Positions 6,788 to 15,400 of a DNA stretch of 64,000 nt are shown here, in pieces. The notes beneath the pieces were generated by a model. The model was not told where the DNA came from. It did not search any database and saw only the letters and a program-made list of their open reading frames with translations. The stretch spans positions 1-64,000 of the forward strand of contig NZ_KB893720.1 in NCBI RefSeq assembly GCF_000374165.1, in the 5' to 3' direction. How positions within the stretch are numbered: position 1 is the first letter of the stretch; every line of letters begins with the position of its first letter. The stretch is from Parafrankia elaeagni. Its GTDB lineage: Bacteria; Actinomycetota; Actinomycetes; Frankiales; Frankiaceae. Both the position numbers and the translations under genes were made by a program.

Positions 6788-8242
6788 TCAGCTCGAGCCC
6801 GAGGTGGGCAGGCCGACATACGGGAACCAGCCGCGGAACCGCACGTCGGGCCCGTCCACACCGTCACCGAGGCCGGTCACGGCCGCGGGCGGGTTGGGTA
6901 GCAGGGCGCCTTCGACAGCCTGCAACGAGATGTCGACGACATCGTCGCCGAGTCGCCGCCCGTTCGGGAACCCGCCGGTGTCGCCCCCGAGGACGCCGAG
7001 CCGGTGCGGTTCCGCGGTCGGCGGGATCGACAGGTTCAGCCGCAGCTGCTCGGAAGGCGTGATCTTCGTGGCGTCGACGTCGGCGTTGAGCGCGTGGGCG
7101 TTCAGGTCGACACCGAGGTTGTTCTTGCTCGCACCGGTCAGGTACACCGCGACCAGGTCCTTGCGCGGTGTCGCCGGCGCGGGGATCTTGTAGATCGTCT
7201 CGATCAGCTTCGGTAGCTCGGGGTCGGTGACGAAGTCCAGGAACTGGGCGTCCCGGGCGGGGGTGGAGGCGTTGAACCGGTCCTTCTGGCCGACCGGCAC
7301 GACCACCTCGTTGACGAGCGGCGAGCCGAGGCGCGAGACCTGCGACCAGTTACCGAAGGACATCCGCAGGCCGGAGCCGTCGGTCGGCCCGTAGATCGAG
7401 GCGCTGCGCCGCTGGGTGCTGCTCCACACCCCGATCACCGGGTTGCGTGCCGGGTCGCCCCGCAGCGCCAGCTCGGTCTTCGGGACCTGCAGCACGATCG
7501 AGTTGACGTTGAACCCGGCGAGGCTGTCCTGGCCGACCTCCGAGAGGTCACCACCGTAGAGCAGGTCGAACACCCGCAGGTCGAGGAAGAACGGGTCGTC
7601 GGCCTGGCCGGCGAACGTCTTGCTGCCGCCGGGCAGCTCCTTCAGGGCCGCGGTGCGCAGCGCCAGATAGTCCGGCATGGACGCGTCGCCCACGAACGAG
7701 GGCGCGACCGGCACCTTGTCGGCCAGCATGGTGGTCCGGCCACCGGCTATCCGTTCCAGCCGGTAGGTCTGGCGGAAGTTCAGGTCCGGGTCGTCGAGCG
7801 AAGTGACCGGCCCGGTGTTGTACAGGAACGTGTTCGGGTTCTGGTAACTGCTGGCGAACGTCCAGCGGTAGGTGACGTCGGGCTTCGCGTCGCCGTTGCT
7901 GTCGACGTTGATGTCGTACTGGGCGTCGTTCGCGAACGGGTAGAAGTTCGGTCCGCCGGCAGGTTCCTGGAAGGGCAGCCAGTTGGCGACGAGCGTCACC
8001 GAGTCCGGGTCGTCCGGGCTGACAAAGGCGTAGGTGTCGGTGTTGTCGACCGTCGGGTCGCTGCTGATCAACGGAGCCTCCCGGTGGCTCGACGCGTTGG
8101 CGGCCGTCGGTGCCAGGGTCAGTGCGGCACCCGTCACGCCGACGAGCAGGGCGGTCGCGCCCGCCAGGGCACGCCGCCGGGGCGGCCGCCCCCGCCGTCG
8201 GCGGCCGGGCAGCCCGCCGCGGGCAGATGTCAGTCGACTCAT
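6788..8242 (-). CDS. DUF4331 family exported protein
   Basis: 484 residues. An Arg-rich N-terminus (GRRRRGRPPRRRALAG) leads into a hydrophobic signal segment with likely cleavage near TAANA. The mature protein opens with SSHREAPLISSDPTVDNTDT, the hallmark of DUF4331, and continues with the family blocks ANWLPFQEPAGGPNFYPF and PDVTYRWTF. Function is unknown. Start chosen at ATG 8242 with GAGGGAG just upstream. It is divergent from the TPR-NicO pair, an arrangement I recall from other actinobacteria. The export signal and the metal-transport neighbours suggest a surface role, but this is inference. Confidence 0.85.
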   Translation of the reverse strand: MSRLTSARGGLPGRRRRGRPPRRRALAGATALLVGVTGAALTLAPTAANASSHREAPLISSDPTVDNTDTYAFVSPDDPDSVTLVANWLPFQEPAGGPNFYPFANDAQYDINVDSNGDAKPDVTYRWTFASSYQNPNTFLYNTGPVTSLDDPDLNFRQTYRLERIAGGRTTMLADKVPVAPSFVGDASMPDYLALRTAALKELPGGSKTFAGQADDPFFLDLRVFDLLYGGDLSEVGQDSLAGFNVNSIVLQVPKTELALRGDPARNPVIGVWSSTQRRSASIYGPTDGSGLRMSFGNWSQVSRLGSPLVNEVVVPVGQKDRFNASTPARDAQFLDFVTDPELPKLIETIYKIPAPATPRKDLVAVYLTGASKNNLGVDLNAHALNADVDATKITPSEQLRLNLSIPPTAEPHRLGVLGGDTGGFPNGRRLGDDVVDISLQAVEGALLPNPPAAVTGLGDGVDGPDVRFRGWFPYVGLPTSGSS

Positions 8243-8432
8243 GGTTCTCCCTCAGGGATCGACGGACCGGACCGATGCGCCCGTCCGGTGAACGCCCCTG
8301 GTTCGGCGCCAGATGGTGCACGGATCGTGTCGGCTGCCGGACACGACTGGTGAGCCTCAGGTGCGGTCCGTGACCGCCACGGATCCGAATCGCTGGCGAA
8401 CGACCAGCGGAACGGATGCGGGGAGGGCACGC

Positions 8433-9872
8433 ATGAAGCGGCGACAGGGCAGCCCGGTGAGCCGGGGGCGGGTGCTCGTCGGCCTGGTCTGCGTGGCAGG
8501 CCTGGTGGGCGTGGCCAGTCTGGTCGGCGCTGCCGGTCTGGTCGGCGCTGCCGGTCTGGTGGGCACGGCGGGCTCCGGCCGCGGCACCGCATCGGCGCAG
8601 GCACCGCCGGGTGCGGCGGGCGCCGGGGGTACGGCCGCCGTGGACGAGGCGTGGTCCTCGGCGGGCCGGGCGGCGGCCGCGCCCGCCGCGGGTCTGCGGG
8701 ACCGGCTTGACCGGGTGCCGGGCGACTGGTCGGCCTGGGCCGAGCTCGGCCTCGCCTACGTGGAGCAGGCCAGAGTGACCGGTGATCCGACGTCCTACCC
8801 GCGCGCGGACGGGGCGTTCGCCCGCTCGCTGGAACTGCGCCCCGCGGAGAACGACCCCGCTCTCGCCGGGCAGGCGGCTCTGGCCGCCGCACGTCACGAC
8901 TTTCCCGGTGCGCTGCGCGCCGCGGACACCGCGATCGCCGTCAACCCGTTCAACGCGACCGCACACGGGGTGCGCTTCGACGCGCTCGTCGAACTCGGGC
9001 GCTATCCCGAAGCGTGGCAGGCGGCGCAGACCGGGGTCGACCTGCGTCCCGATGTCGCGTCCCTGGCCAGGATCGCCTACGCGTTCGAACTGCGCGGTGA
9101 GAGCGACCAGGCCGCCACGATGCTGCGACGGGTGGCCGACGACGCGACGTCGGCGGCCGACGCCGCGTTCGCCTACTTCCATCTCGGTGAACTGGCACGG
9201 CACTCGGGCGACCTCGCCGGGGCGGACGAGGCCTACCGGCGCGGGCAGGCACGCGACCCGGCCTCGGTGTCGCTGCTTGTCGGTCGCGCCCGCGTCGCCG
9301 CCGCCCGGGGCGAGAGCGAGGCCGCTCTGGCGGACTACGCCGTCGCGGCCACACGGAGCCCACAGCCGTGGATCGTCGCCGAGTACGGAGAGCTGCTCGA
9401 GGCCCTGGGCCGGCCCGGAGAGGCGGCGCGGCAGTACTCCCTGGTGCGCTCCACCGCGGCGCTGATGCGCGCGCAGGGTGTCGAGGTCGACGTCGAGCTG
9501 GCGCTGTTCGAGGCCGACCACGGCGACCCCGCCGCCGCGCTGGCAGCGCTGGCAGCGCTGTCCCCGGCGCCGGGCGGCGAACCGTACCGGGCCGGGGTCT
9601 TCGTGGACGACGCCCGCGGCTGGGTGCTGCACCAGCTCGGCCGGGATGACGAGGCGCTGGCGTCGGCCCGGTCGGCGCTCGGTCTCGGCACCCGCCGGGC
9701 GCTGTTCTCCTACCACCGGGGCGTCGTGCACGCCGCGCTCGGCCAGACCGAGGCGGCGGTCGCGGACCTGCGGGCGGCGCTGGGCACCGACCCGCACTTC
9801 TCGCCATTGCACGCGCCCCGGGCCCAGGCCCTTCTCGAGTCCCTCACGTCCCCTGAGGCGGGTGCGCGTTGA
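8433..9872 (+). CDS. Tetratricopeptide-repeat protein, probably exported or membrane-anchored
   Basis: 479 residues from ATG 8433, preceded by GGGAGGG; an upstream in-frame GTG at 8313 lacks a site. Residues 11-45 form a hydrophobic leader made of a degenerate repeat (LVGAAGLVGAAGLVG) and may be a signal or anchor. The rest is about ten helical TPR-like units, for example AELGLAYVEQARVTGDP, AFAYFHLGELARHSGDL and YHRGVVHAALGQTEAAVADL. It should act as a protein-binding scaffold. Its TGA overlaps the TTG start of the NicO transporter, so the two are translationally coupled. Confidence 0.82.
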   Translation: MKRRQGSPVSRGRVLVGLVCVAGLVGVASLVGAAGLVGAAGLVGTAGSGRGTASAQAPPGAAGAGGTAAVDEAWSSAGRAAAAPAAGLRDRLDRVPGDWSAWAELGLAYVEQARVTGDPTSYPRADGAFARSLELRPAENDPALAGQAALAAARHDFPGALRAADTAIAVNPFNATAHGVRFDALVELGRYPEAWQAAQTGVDLRPDVASLARIAYAFELRGESDQAATMLRRVADDATSAADAAFAYFHLGELARHSGDLAGADEAYRRGQARDPASVSLLVGRARVAAARGESEAALADYAVAATRSPQPWIVAEYGELLEALGRPGEAARQYSLVRSTAALMRAQGVEVDVELALFEADHGDPAAALAALAALSPAPGGEPYRAGVFVDDARGWVLHQLGRDDEALASARSALGLGTRRALFSYHRGVVHAALGQTEAAVADLRAALGTDPHFSPLHAPRAQALLESLTSPEAGAR

Positions 9873-11485
9873 CCACGCCGCGCCGGGCGGCCGTCCTGGC
9901 CGTGACGGTGGCCCTGTTCGTCCTGACGGCGGGCGGGTCGGCGTCGGCGCATCCCCTCGGGAGTTTCACCGTCAACAGCGCCAGCGTGCTGCGGGTGGGC
10001 GTCGAGGAGGTGCTCGTCGATGTGGTCGCCGACTTCGCCGAGATACCGGCCGCGCAGGTCCGGCCGGACGTCGAGGCACAGGGAGCCGCCCGCTGGCGGG
10101 AGGCGGAGTGTGCCCGCACGTCCGGCCAGGCGACGCTGGCGGTCGACGGCCGGATCCACCCGCTCGTCCTGACCGGCAGCTCGCTGTCGCTCCCACCGGG
10201 CGACGATGGGCTGCCGACGATGCGGCTGGTCTGCCGTTACTCGGCCGCGACCGCTGGGACCGCCACGGCGGGCACGACGACGATCCGGTACTCACTGGCC
10301 GCGTACGCCGACCGGCTCGGCTGGCGCGAGACGGTCGCGGTCGGGAACGGCACGACGGTGGTCTCCTCGGACGTCCCGTCCAGCTCGTCGACGGGCCTGC
10401 TGACCCGGTACCCCGAGGATCCCCTGGGCAGCGGTTCCGATGTCACCCGGGCGACGCTGACCGTGCGCCCGGGCGGTCCCGCCGCGGCCGACCCCCTGCC
10501 ACCGGCGGGCGCTGTCGGCAGCGGAACACCTGGTGACGGTGGATCAGACGGCACCCGGCAGGAGGCTGGCGGCCTCGCCGGTTGGGTGGGCGGACTGGCC
10601 GGACGGGACTCGCTCGGTCTGGGGGTGCTCGCCCTGCTCGCCGCGGTCGTGCTGGGGACGGCGCACGCCTTCGCCCCCGGGCATGGCAAGACGGTGATGG
10701 CGGCCCGGATCGTCGGCGGCTCGGCGACGGGGCGGCAGCTCGCCGCCACCGCCGGAGCGGTCACGCTCACCCACACCCTCGGCGTTCTGGTCCTCGCGGT
10801 CGTGCTGTCGGCGTCGAGCGGCTTCGCCCCGGAGAAGATCTATCCGTGGCTGGGTGTCGCAAGCGGACTGCTGATGATCGGCCTCGGGGCCAGCCTGCTC
10901 CGGGCGAGATTGACCGTGTCGCCGTATCGCCACCTGCTGACCGTGGGCCACGTCCCTGAAGAGCACAGCCACGGCCCTTCGCACGACCATGACCACGCGC
11001 ACGCGCACCAGCACGACCATGCTCACCAGCACGACCATGCTCACCAGAAAGGCCATGCGCACCAGCACAGTCGCACGCACGAGCACGGCCATCTGCGCGA
11101 GCACGGTCACACGCACGGCGGGCGCTGGCACGTGCATCCGTCTGCCGGGGACCAGCCGGGACTGCGCAGCCTGCTCGCCACGGGACTCGTCGGCGGAATG
11201 GTGCCGACGCCGTCGGCCGTCGTCGTGCTGCTGGGAGCGGCCGCGCTGGGACGGGCGTGGTTCGGAGTCCTGCTCGTTCTCGCCTACGGCGTGGGAATGG
11301 CGGCGACGCTCGTCGGCGTCGGGTTCCTGCTCGACCGCACGCTCCTTCCGCTGCTCCGGCGCGCCTCGACGCTCGTGCCGGGGTTCTCCGCGGGCCTGCG
11401 CTGGACGCCGGTGGCGACGGCTGCCCTGGTCGTGCTCGTCGGCGCTGTCGTGGCGCTGCGGGCCGGCAGCCAGGTCATGATCTGA
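9869..11485 (+). CDS. NicO/RcnA-family nickel-cobalt transporter with His-rich loop
   Basis: 538 residues from TTG 9869, overlapping the preceding stop. A signal-like N-terminus ends at ASAHPLGSF, followed by an extracytoplasmic domain of about 200 residues. The membrane part starts near residue 245 and contains GTAHAFAPGHGKTVMAA, the histidine motif of NicO transporters. A loop (about 370-430) is packed with His-Asp pairs (HSHGPSHDHDHAHAHQHDHA), then GLVGGMVPTPSAVVVLLGAA and the last helices. It probably moves Ni(II) or Co(II); direction (uptake or efflux) cannot be told from sequence. Nickel for an uptake hydrogenase would suit a nitrogen fixer, but no hydrogenase gene is in view. Confidence 0.88.
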   Translation: MTTPRRAAVLAVTVALFVLTAGGSASAHPLGSFTVNSASVLRVGVEEVLVDVVADFAEIPAAQVRPDVEAQGAARWREAECARTSGQATLAVDGRIHPLVLTGSSLSLPPGDDGLPTMRLVCRYSAATAGTATAGTTTIRYSLAAYADRLGWRETVAVGNGTTVVSSDVPSSSSTGLLTRYPEDPLGSGSDVTRATLTVRPGGPAAADPLPPAGAVGSGTPGDGGSDGTRQEAGGLAGWVGGLAGRDSLGLGVLALLAAVVLGTAHAFAPGHGKTVMAARIVGGSATGRQLAATAGAVTLTHTLGVLVLAVVLSASSGFAPEKIYPWLGVASGLLMIGLGASLLRARLTVSPYRHLLTVGHVPEEHSHGPSHDHDHAHAHQHDHAHQHDHAHQKGHAHQHSRTHEHGHLREHGHTHGGRWHVHPSAGDQPGLRSLLATGLVGGMVPTPSAVVVLLGAAALGRAWFGVLLVLAYGVGMAATLVGVGFLLDRTLLPLLRRASTLVPGFSAGLRWTPVATAALVVLVGAVVALRAGSQVMI

Positions 11486-11499
11486 AGCGGGTGCCGGCG

Positions 11500-12423
11500 T
11501 CAGTCGAGCAGCTCCTGCAGCAGGCTGGTGGTACGGCGCACCGAGTCGAGGCGGGCCTCGCGGGTGCCGCCGACCGGCACGATGTTCGCCCAGATGTCGG
11601 TGGCACCCGCGTCGAGCAGGCCCTGCAGCTGCGCGCGGACGGATCCCTCGGCTCCGACGATCGCCGCTTCGCCGGGGGTGTCGGCACCGCCGAGGGCGAG
11701 GATGCGCTGGTAGTTCGCCATCCCCGCGTACCCGGTGGCGGTCGCCGCCGTGGCCGCCCGGGCCTCGGCCTCGTCGTCGTGGACGGCGACCGGCAGCCCG
11801 GCGACGATCCGCGGTGCCGGCCGCCCCGCGGCCGAGGCGGCGGCGTGCAGCCGCGGTGCCACGTGGGTCTCGATCGCCCGGGGCGGGGCCATCCACAGGA
11901 CGACGCCGTCGGCGAGCTGGCCGGCGATGCGCAGCAGGCGCGGTGACAGCGCGGCGAGCAGGACCGGCACCGGGTGGGCGGGCGGCGTCACCCTGCCGGC
12001 GCTGCGGGCCGACCAGTCCTGCCCCTGGAAGTCGACGTCCTCGCCGCGCAGGAGCGGCCCGAGGATCGTCAGGTACTCCTCGGTACTGCGCCCGGGGTGG
12101 TCGTAGGACATCCCGTACGCGTCACGTACCAGCGACTCGTGGGACGGCCCGATGCCCAGCGTGAAGCCGGGCCGGCCCATGGCCGCCGTGACCGAGGAGA
12201 CCCGGTTCGCCTGCAGCAGCGGGTGGCAGGGGTAGGTCTGCAGGACGGCCGTCCCGAGCTCGATGCCGGTGGTCTCCCGCCCGGCGAGCGCCATCGCGAC
12301 CAGCGGGTCCCCGGTGACGAGGCTGGCGTACCAGAGTGCGTGGAAGCCGTCCTCCTCGGCCTGCCTGGCCTGTTTGACGATCTTGTCGGGCGTCGGGGCG
12401 CCGCCGGTCAGACCGATGCGCAC
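11500..12423 (-). CDS. F420-dependent LLM-class oxidoreductase
   Basis: 307 residues. I chose GTG 12423 because GGGAGG lies 5 bp before it and the protein then opens VRIGLTGG, the first strand of the luciferase-like TIM barrel; a longer frame to 12459 has no site. Family blocks include ALWYASLVTGDPLVAMALAG, GRPGFTLGIGPSHESLVRD and YLTILGPLLRGEDVDFQG. Such enzymes use reduced F420 or FMN in hydride transfer; the substrate is unknown. It converges with the NicO gene, 14 bp apart, and lies downstream of the large kinase hybrid on the same strand. Confidence 0.85.
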   Translation of the reverse strand: MRIGLTGGAPTPDKIVKQARQAEEDGFHALWYASLVTGDPLVAMALAGRETTGIELGTAVLQTYPCHPLLQANRVSSVTAAMGRPGFTLGIGPSHESLVRDAYGMSYDHPGRSTEEYLTILGPLLRGEDVDFQGQDWSARSAGRVTPPAHPVPVLLAALSPRLLRIAGQLADGVVLWMAPPRAIETHVAPRLHAAASAAGRPAPRIVAGLPVAVHDDEAEARAATAATATGYAGMANYQRILALGGADTPGEAAIVGAEGSVRAQLQGLLDAGATDIWANIVPVGGTREARLDSVRRTTSLLQELLD

Positions 12424-12486
12424 GGCTGCCTCCCTGAGACCGAGCAGAGCATTTCCCAAGCGCGTGACCGTACGAGAATCATGTTC

Positions 12487-15400
12487 TCAGAGAGAGCTCG
12501 CCGTCTCCATCGTCTCCACCTGGTTACGTCCGCCGTTCTTCGCCCGGTACAACGCGATGTCCGCGTTCCGGACGAAGGCCGCCAGGCCGTCGCCCGTCAC
12601 CGCGCCCTCGCTGGCGGTGGGGGTCGCCGCGGTGACGCCGATGCTGACGGTGATGATGCGCTCGGCTGTCAGCGGGTGGGGTTCGGCCAGGTCCTCGACG
12701 GCACGGCAGAGCCGCCGGGAGATCCGGGCACCGGCGGCCAGGTCGGTGTCGGGCATCACGACGGTGAACTCCTCGCCCCCGTAGCGCGCGGCGAGCAGGG
12801 TGTCGCCGACGTTCCCGGCGAGGCAGGTGGCGACCCGTTGCAGGCAACGGTCACCGGCGGCGTGCCCGAAGTGGTCGTTGTAGCGCTTGAAATGGTCGAT
12901 GTCGATCATCGCCAGGGCGATCGGTGCGGCATGCTGCCGGGCCCGCTCCCACTCGACGGCCAGTACCTCCTCGAGGCGCCGCCGGTTGGCCAGCCGGGTG
13001 AGCGGGTCGGTGATCGAGAGCTGTTCGAGCTGCTGGTTCGCCGCGGCGAGCTGCCTGTTCGAGGCGGCCAGCTGCCTGGTGCGCTCGGCGACCTGCCGTT
13101 CCAGCGACACGTAGATCAGGGCGTTGTCGAGCGAGACCGCGAGCTGCCCCGCGATGATCAGGACGCCTTCGAGGCGTTCGGTGGAGAACGCGCCGCGGAT
13201 CATCCGGTTCTCCAGCAGGAGCATCGCCCGCAGGCTGCCCCGGATCATGACGGGGACGGCGAGCACCGAGCAGCGGTCGAGCCCGGCGAAGTAGGGGTCG
13301 CGCTGGAAGCGGTCGTCCCGGGTGGCGTTGGCGGCGACGACGGGTTCGCGGGTGCGGGTGGCGTAGCGGATGACCGACAGCGGCAGCAGGCCCTGCTGGC
13401 CGGCCGCACGGAGCGTGCGGGTGCCGCCGGCGCCGGTCGGCACCAGCCATCCGTCCCGCTCCCGTTCCCGGAGCAGGAGGTGGACGCTGGTGGCGCCGGT
13501 CATCTCGGAGAGGATTCCGGCGACCTTCGCCTGCAGGCCTTCCACGCTGGTCTCCGAGCTGAGTGCCTGGGCCGCCGCGACGACGGCGAGCAGGTCGACG
13601 GTGCCGGCCGCCACGGTCGAGCGGTGCCCGGACCGCTCCGTCCGCGGGTGGATGGTCAGTGGCGGCGCGGCGGCGGCTGTCCGCAGCGCCGGGTAGGCCC
13701 AGTCGAGCTGGCTGACCTTCGCCGTCGCACCCCAGGCCAGGTACTGGTCGCGGGCGGCGCGCAGCAGGGTGTGGCCGGCCTCCTCCATGGCGTGTGCCAG
13801 GTAGAAGCGGGCGGCCCGTTCCAGGGCGAGTGCCCGGTGCCACGGGCGGGTCCGGGCGGGCGTCTCACGCAGCGCCACGTCGAACGTGTAGGCCGCCTCG
13901 TGGAAGTCGCCGACGGCCCACGCCCGCTCCGCCTCCACCATGCGCAGCAGATGCAGGAAGTTGTCCGGTGCGTCGGCGGCGCGCGAGGCCAGCCACTCGA
14001 TCAGCTCGTCCAGCTCGGCCAGCAGGGCGTCGCGCTGGCCCGGCCCCGCGGTGCGCGCCCGCGCCGCCAGCGTCAGCGCGAGCAGCACCCGCGCCACCGC
14101 CAAAGAGTAGTTCGACCCGATCGCGGCCACGCAGGGCATCACGGCCGCGGCGTGCCGCGCGGCGTCGGCCGGATGGTCGAGGACCGCGGCCGTGAGCGCC
14201 CGGGCGACACGCAGGTTGGCGAGGGAGAACGGGTCGGCAGCCAGCACGTTCAGCTCGGCCGCCTCGTCGCCGGCCGGCTCGACGGGCTCTCCCCGCAGCA
14301 CCAGCACCATCCGGCGGAAGGACCGGAACGTCGCCTCCGCGTGCCCGTTGCCGGTGCGCGCGGCGAACGCGAGCGCCTCGTCGACCGCCGTGGCGAAGAC
14401 GTCGAGCGTCGGCGCGCAGTCCAGCAGGTCGCAAACCAGTGCGTAGTGGGCCCAGCACGCGTTCTGCAGGTCACCGCCCAGTAGGAGACCCTCCAGAGCG
14501 CGCCGGCACTCGGGGAGGTTGTCCTCCAGCGAGCTGAACCAGTGGCCGCAGGTGATCACGTAGATGAAGAGGGCCTGCCAGACGTCGGGTTCATAGCCGC
14601 GAGCCCGGGCAACCGCGAGAATGCGCCGCAGGATGCTCGGCCCAGTGTGGTAGTCCCCTCTGCGGACGATGGTGACGATCGGGATGTGGCTTGCCGGGCC
14701 GACCAGCGTGCGATCCGGGCCGTAGTGTTCCCACATCTGCAGAGCCCTGATGGCCAGCCAGGCCATCATCGTGTGGTCGCAGAAGAACGCCGCGACCATG
14801 ACCCGGTTGACGAGCCGGAGGGTGCGCAGGCGGGACTGGTCGGTGATCTCGGGCTTGCGCAGATCATCCGCCTCGCTGGTGGTGTCGATCCACCGACGGA
14901 CGCCGTCGAGGCCGTGGTCGATCGCCGCGTCCAGCGCGTGCCCGGCCGGAACGGAGATGCCGAGGCGCCGCAGCTGGCCGAGGCCGAGCCGCATCGCCTC
15001 GTCGGCACGCCCCCGGTTGGTGAGACTGATGACCTGCACCGTCGTGGCAGAGGTGCACTGGGCCGCCACGGTGCACAGCCGGCAGATGGTCCGGTAGGTG
15101 TCGTCCGCGTCGCTCAGCCGGCCGAGGCAGTACAGAGCGGCGTGCCGGTCGGTGTGGACGGCGATCAGCAGGTCGGTGTCGGTCGGGTCGACGAGCCGAA
15201 GCGCCGCGCTCAGTAACCTCTCCATCAGCGAATGGTTGCTCAGCACCCTCGCCTCCTCGGCCGCCCGGCGGAAGAGCGCGACCGCCGTCCGCCGCTCGCC
15301 GGTGCTGCGCACGAGGTCCACCACGTGCAGGTACTGCTCGGCGGCGACCGCGAGGAACTCCGGCCGGCCGGCCAGCCGCCGCGCCAGCCGCAGGTACCGT

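Noticed and set aside
7548-9812. 754-codon minus-strand open frame
   Set aside because: Covers the TPR gene antisense and the DUF4331 gene in the wrong frame; composition typical of a shadow.
11974-14484. 836-codon plus-strand open frame
   Set aside because: It lies antisense to the kinase-GGDEF hybrid and the LLM gene and has no domain; GC-rich third positions leave antisense frames open.
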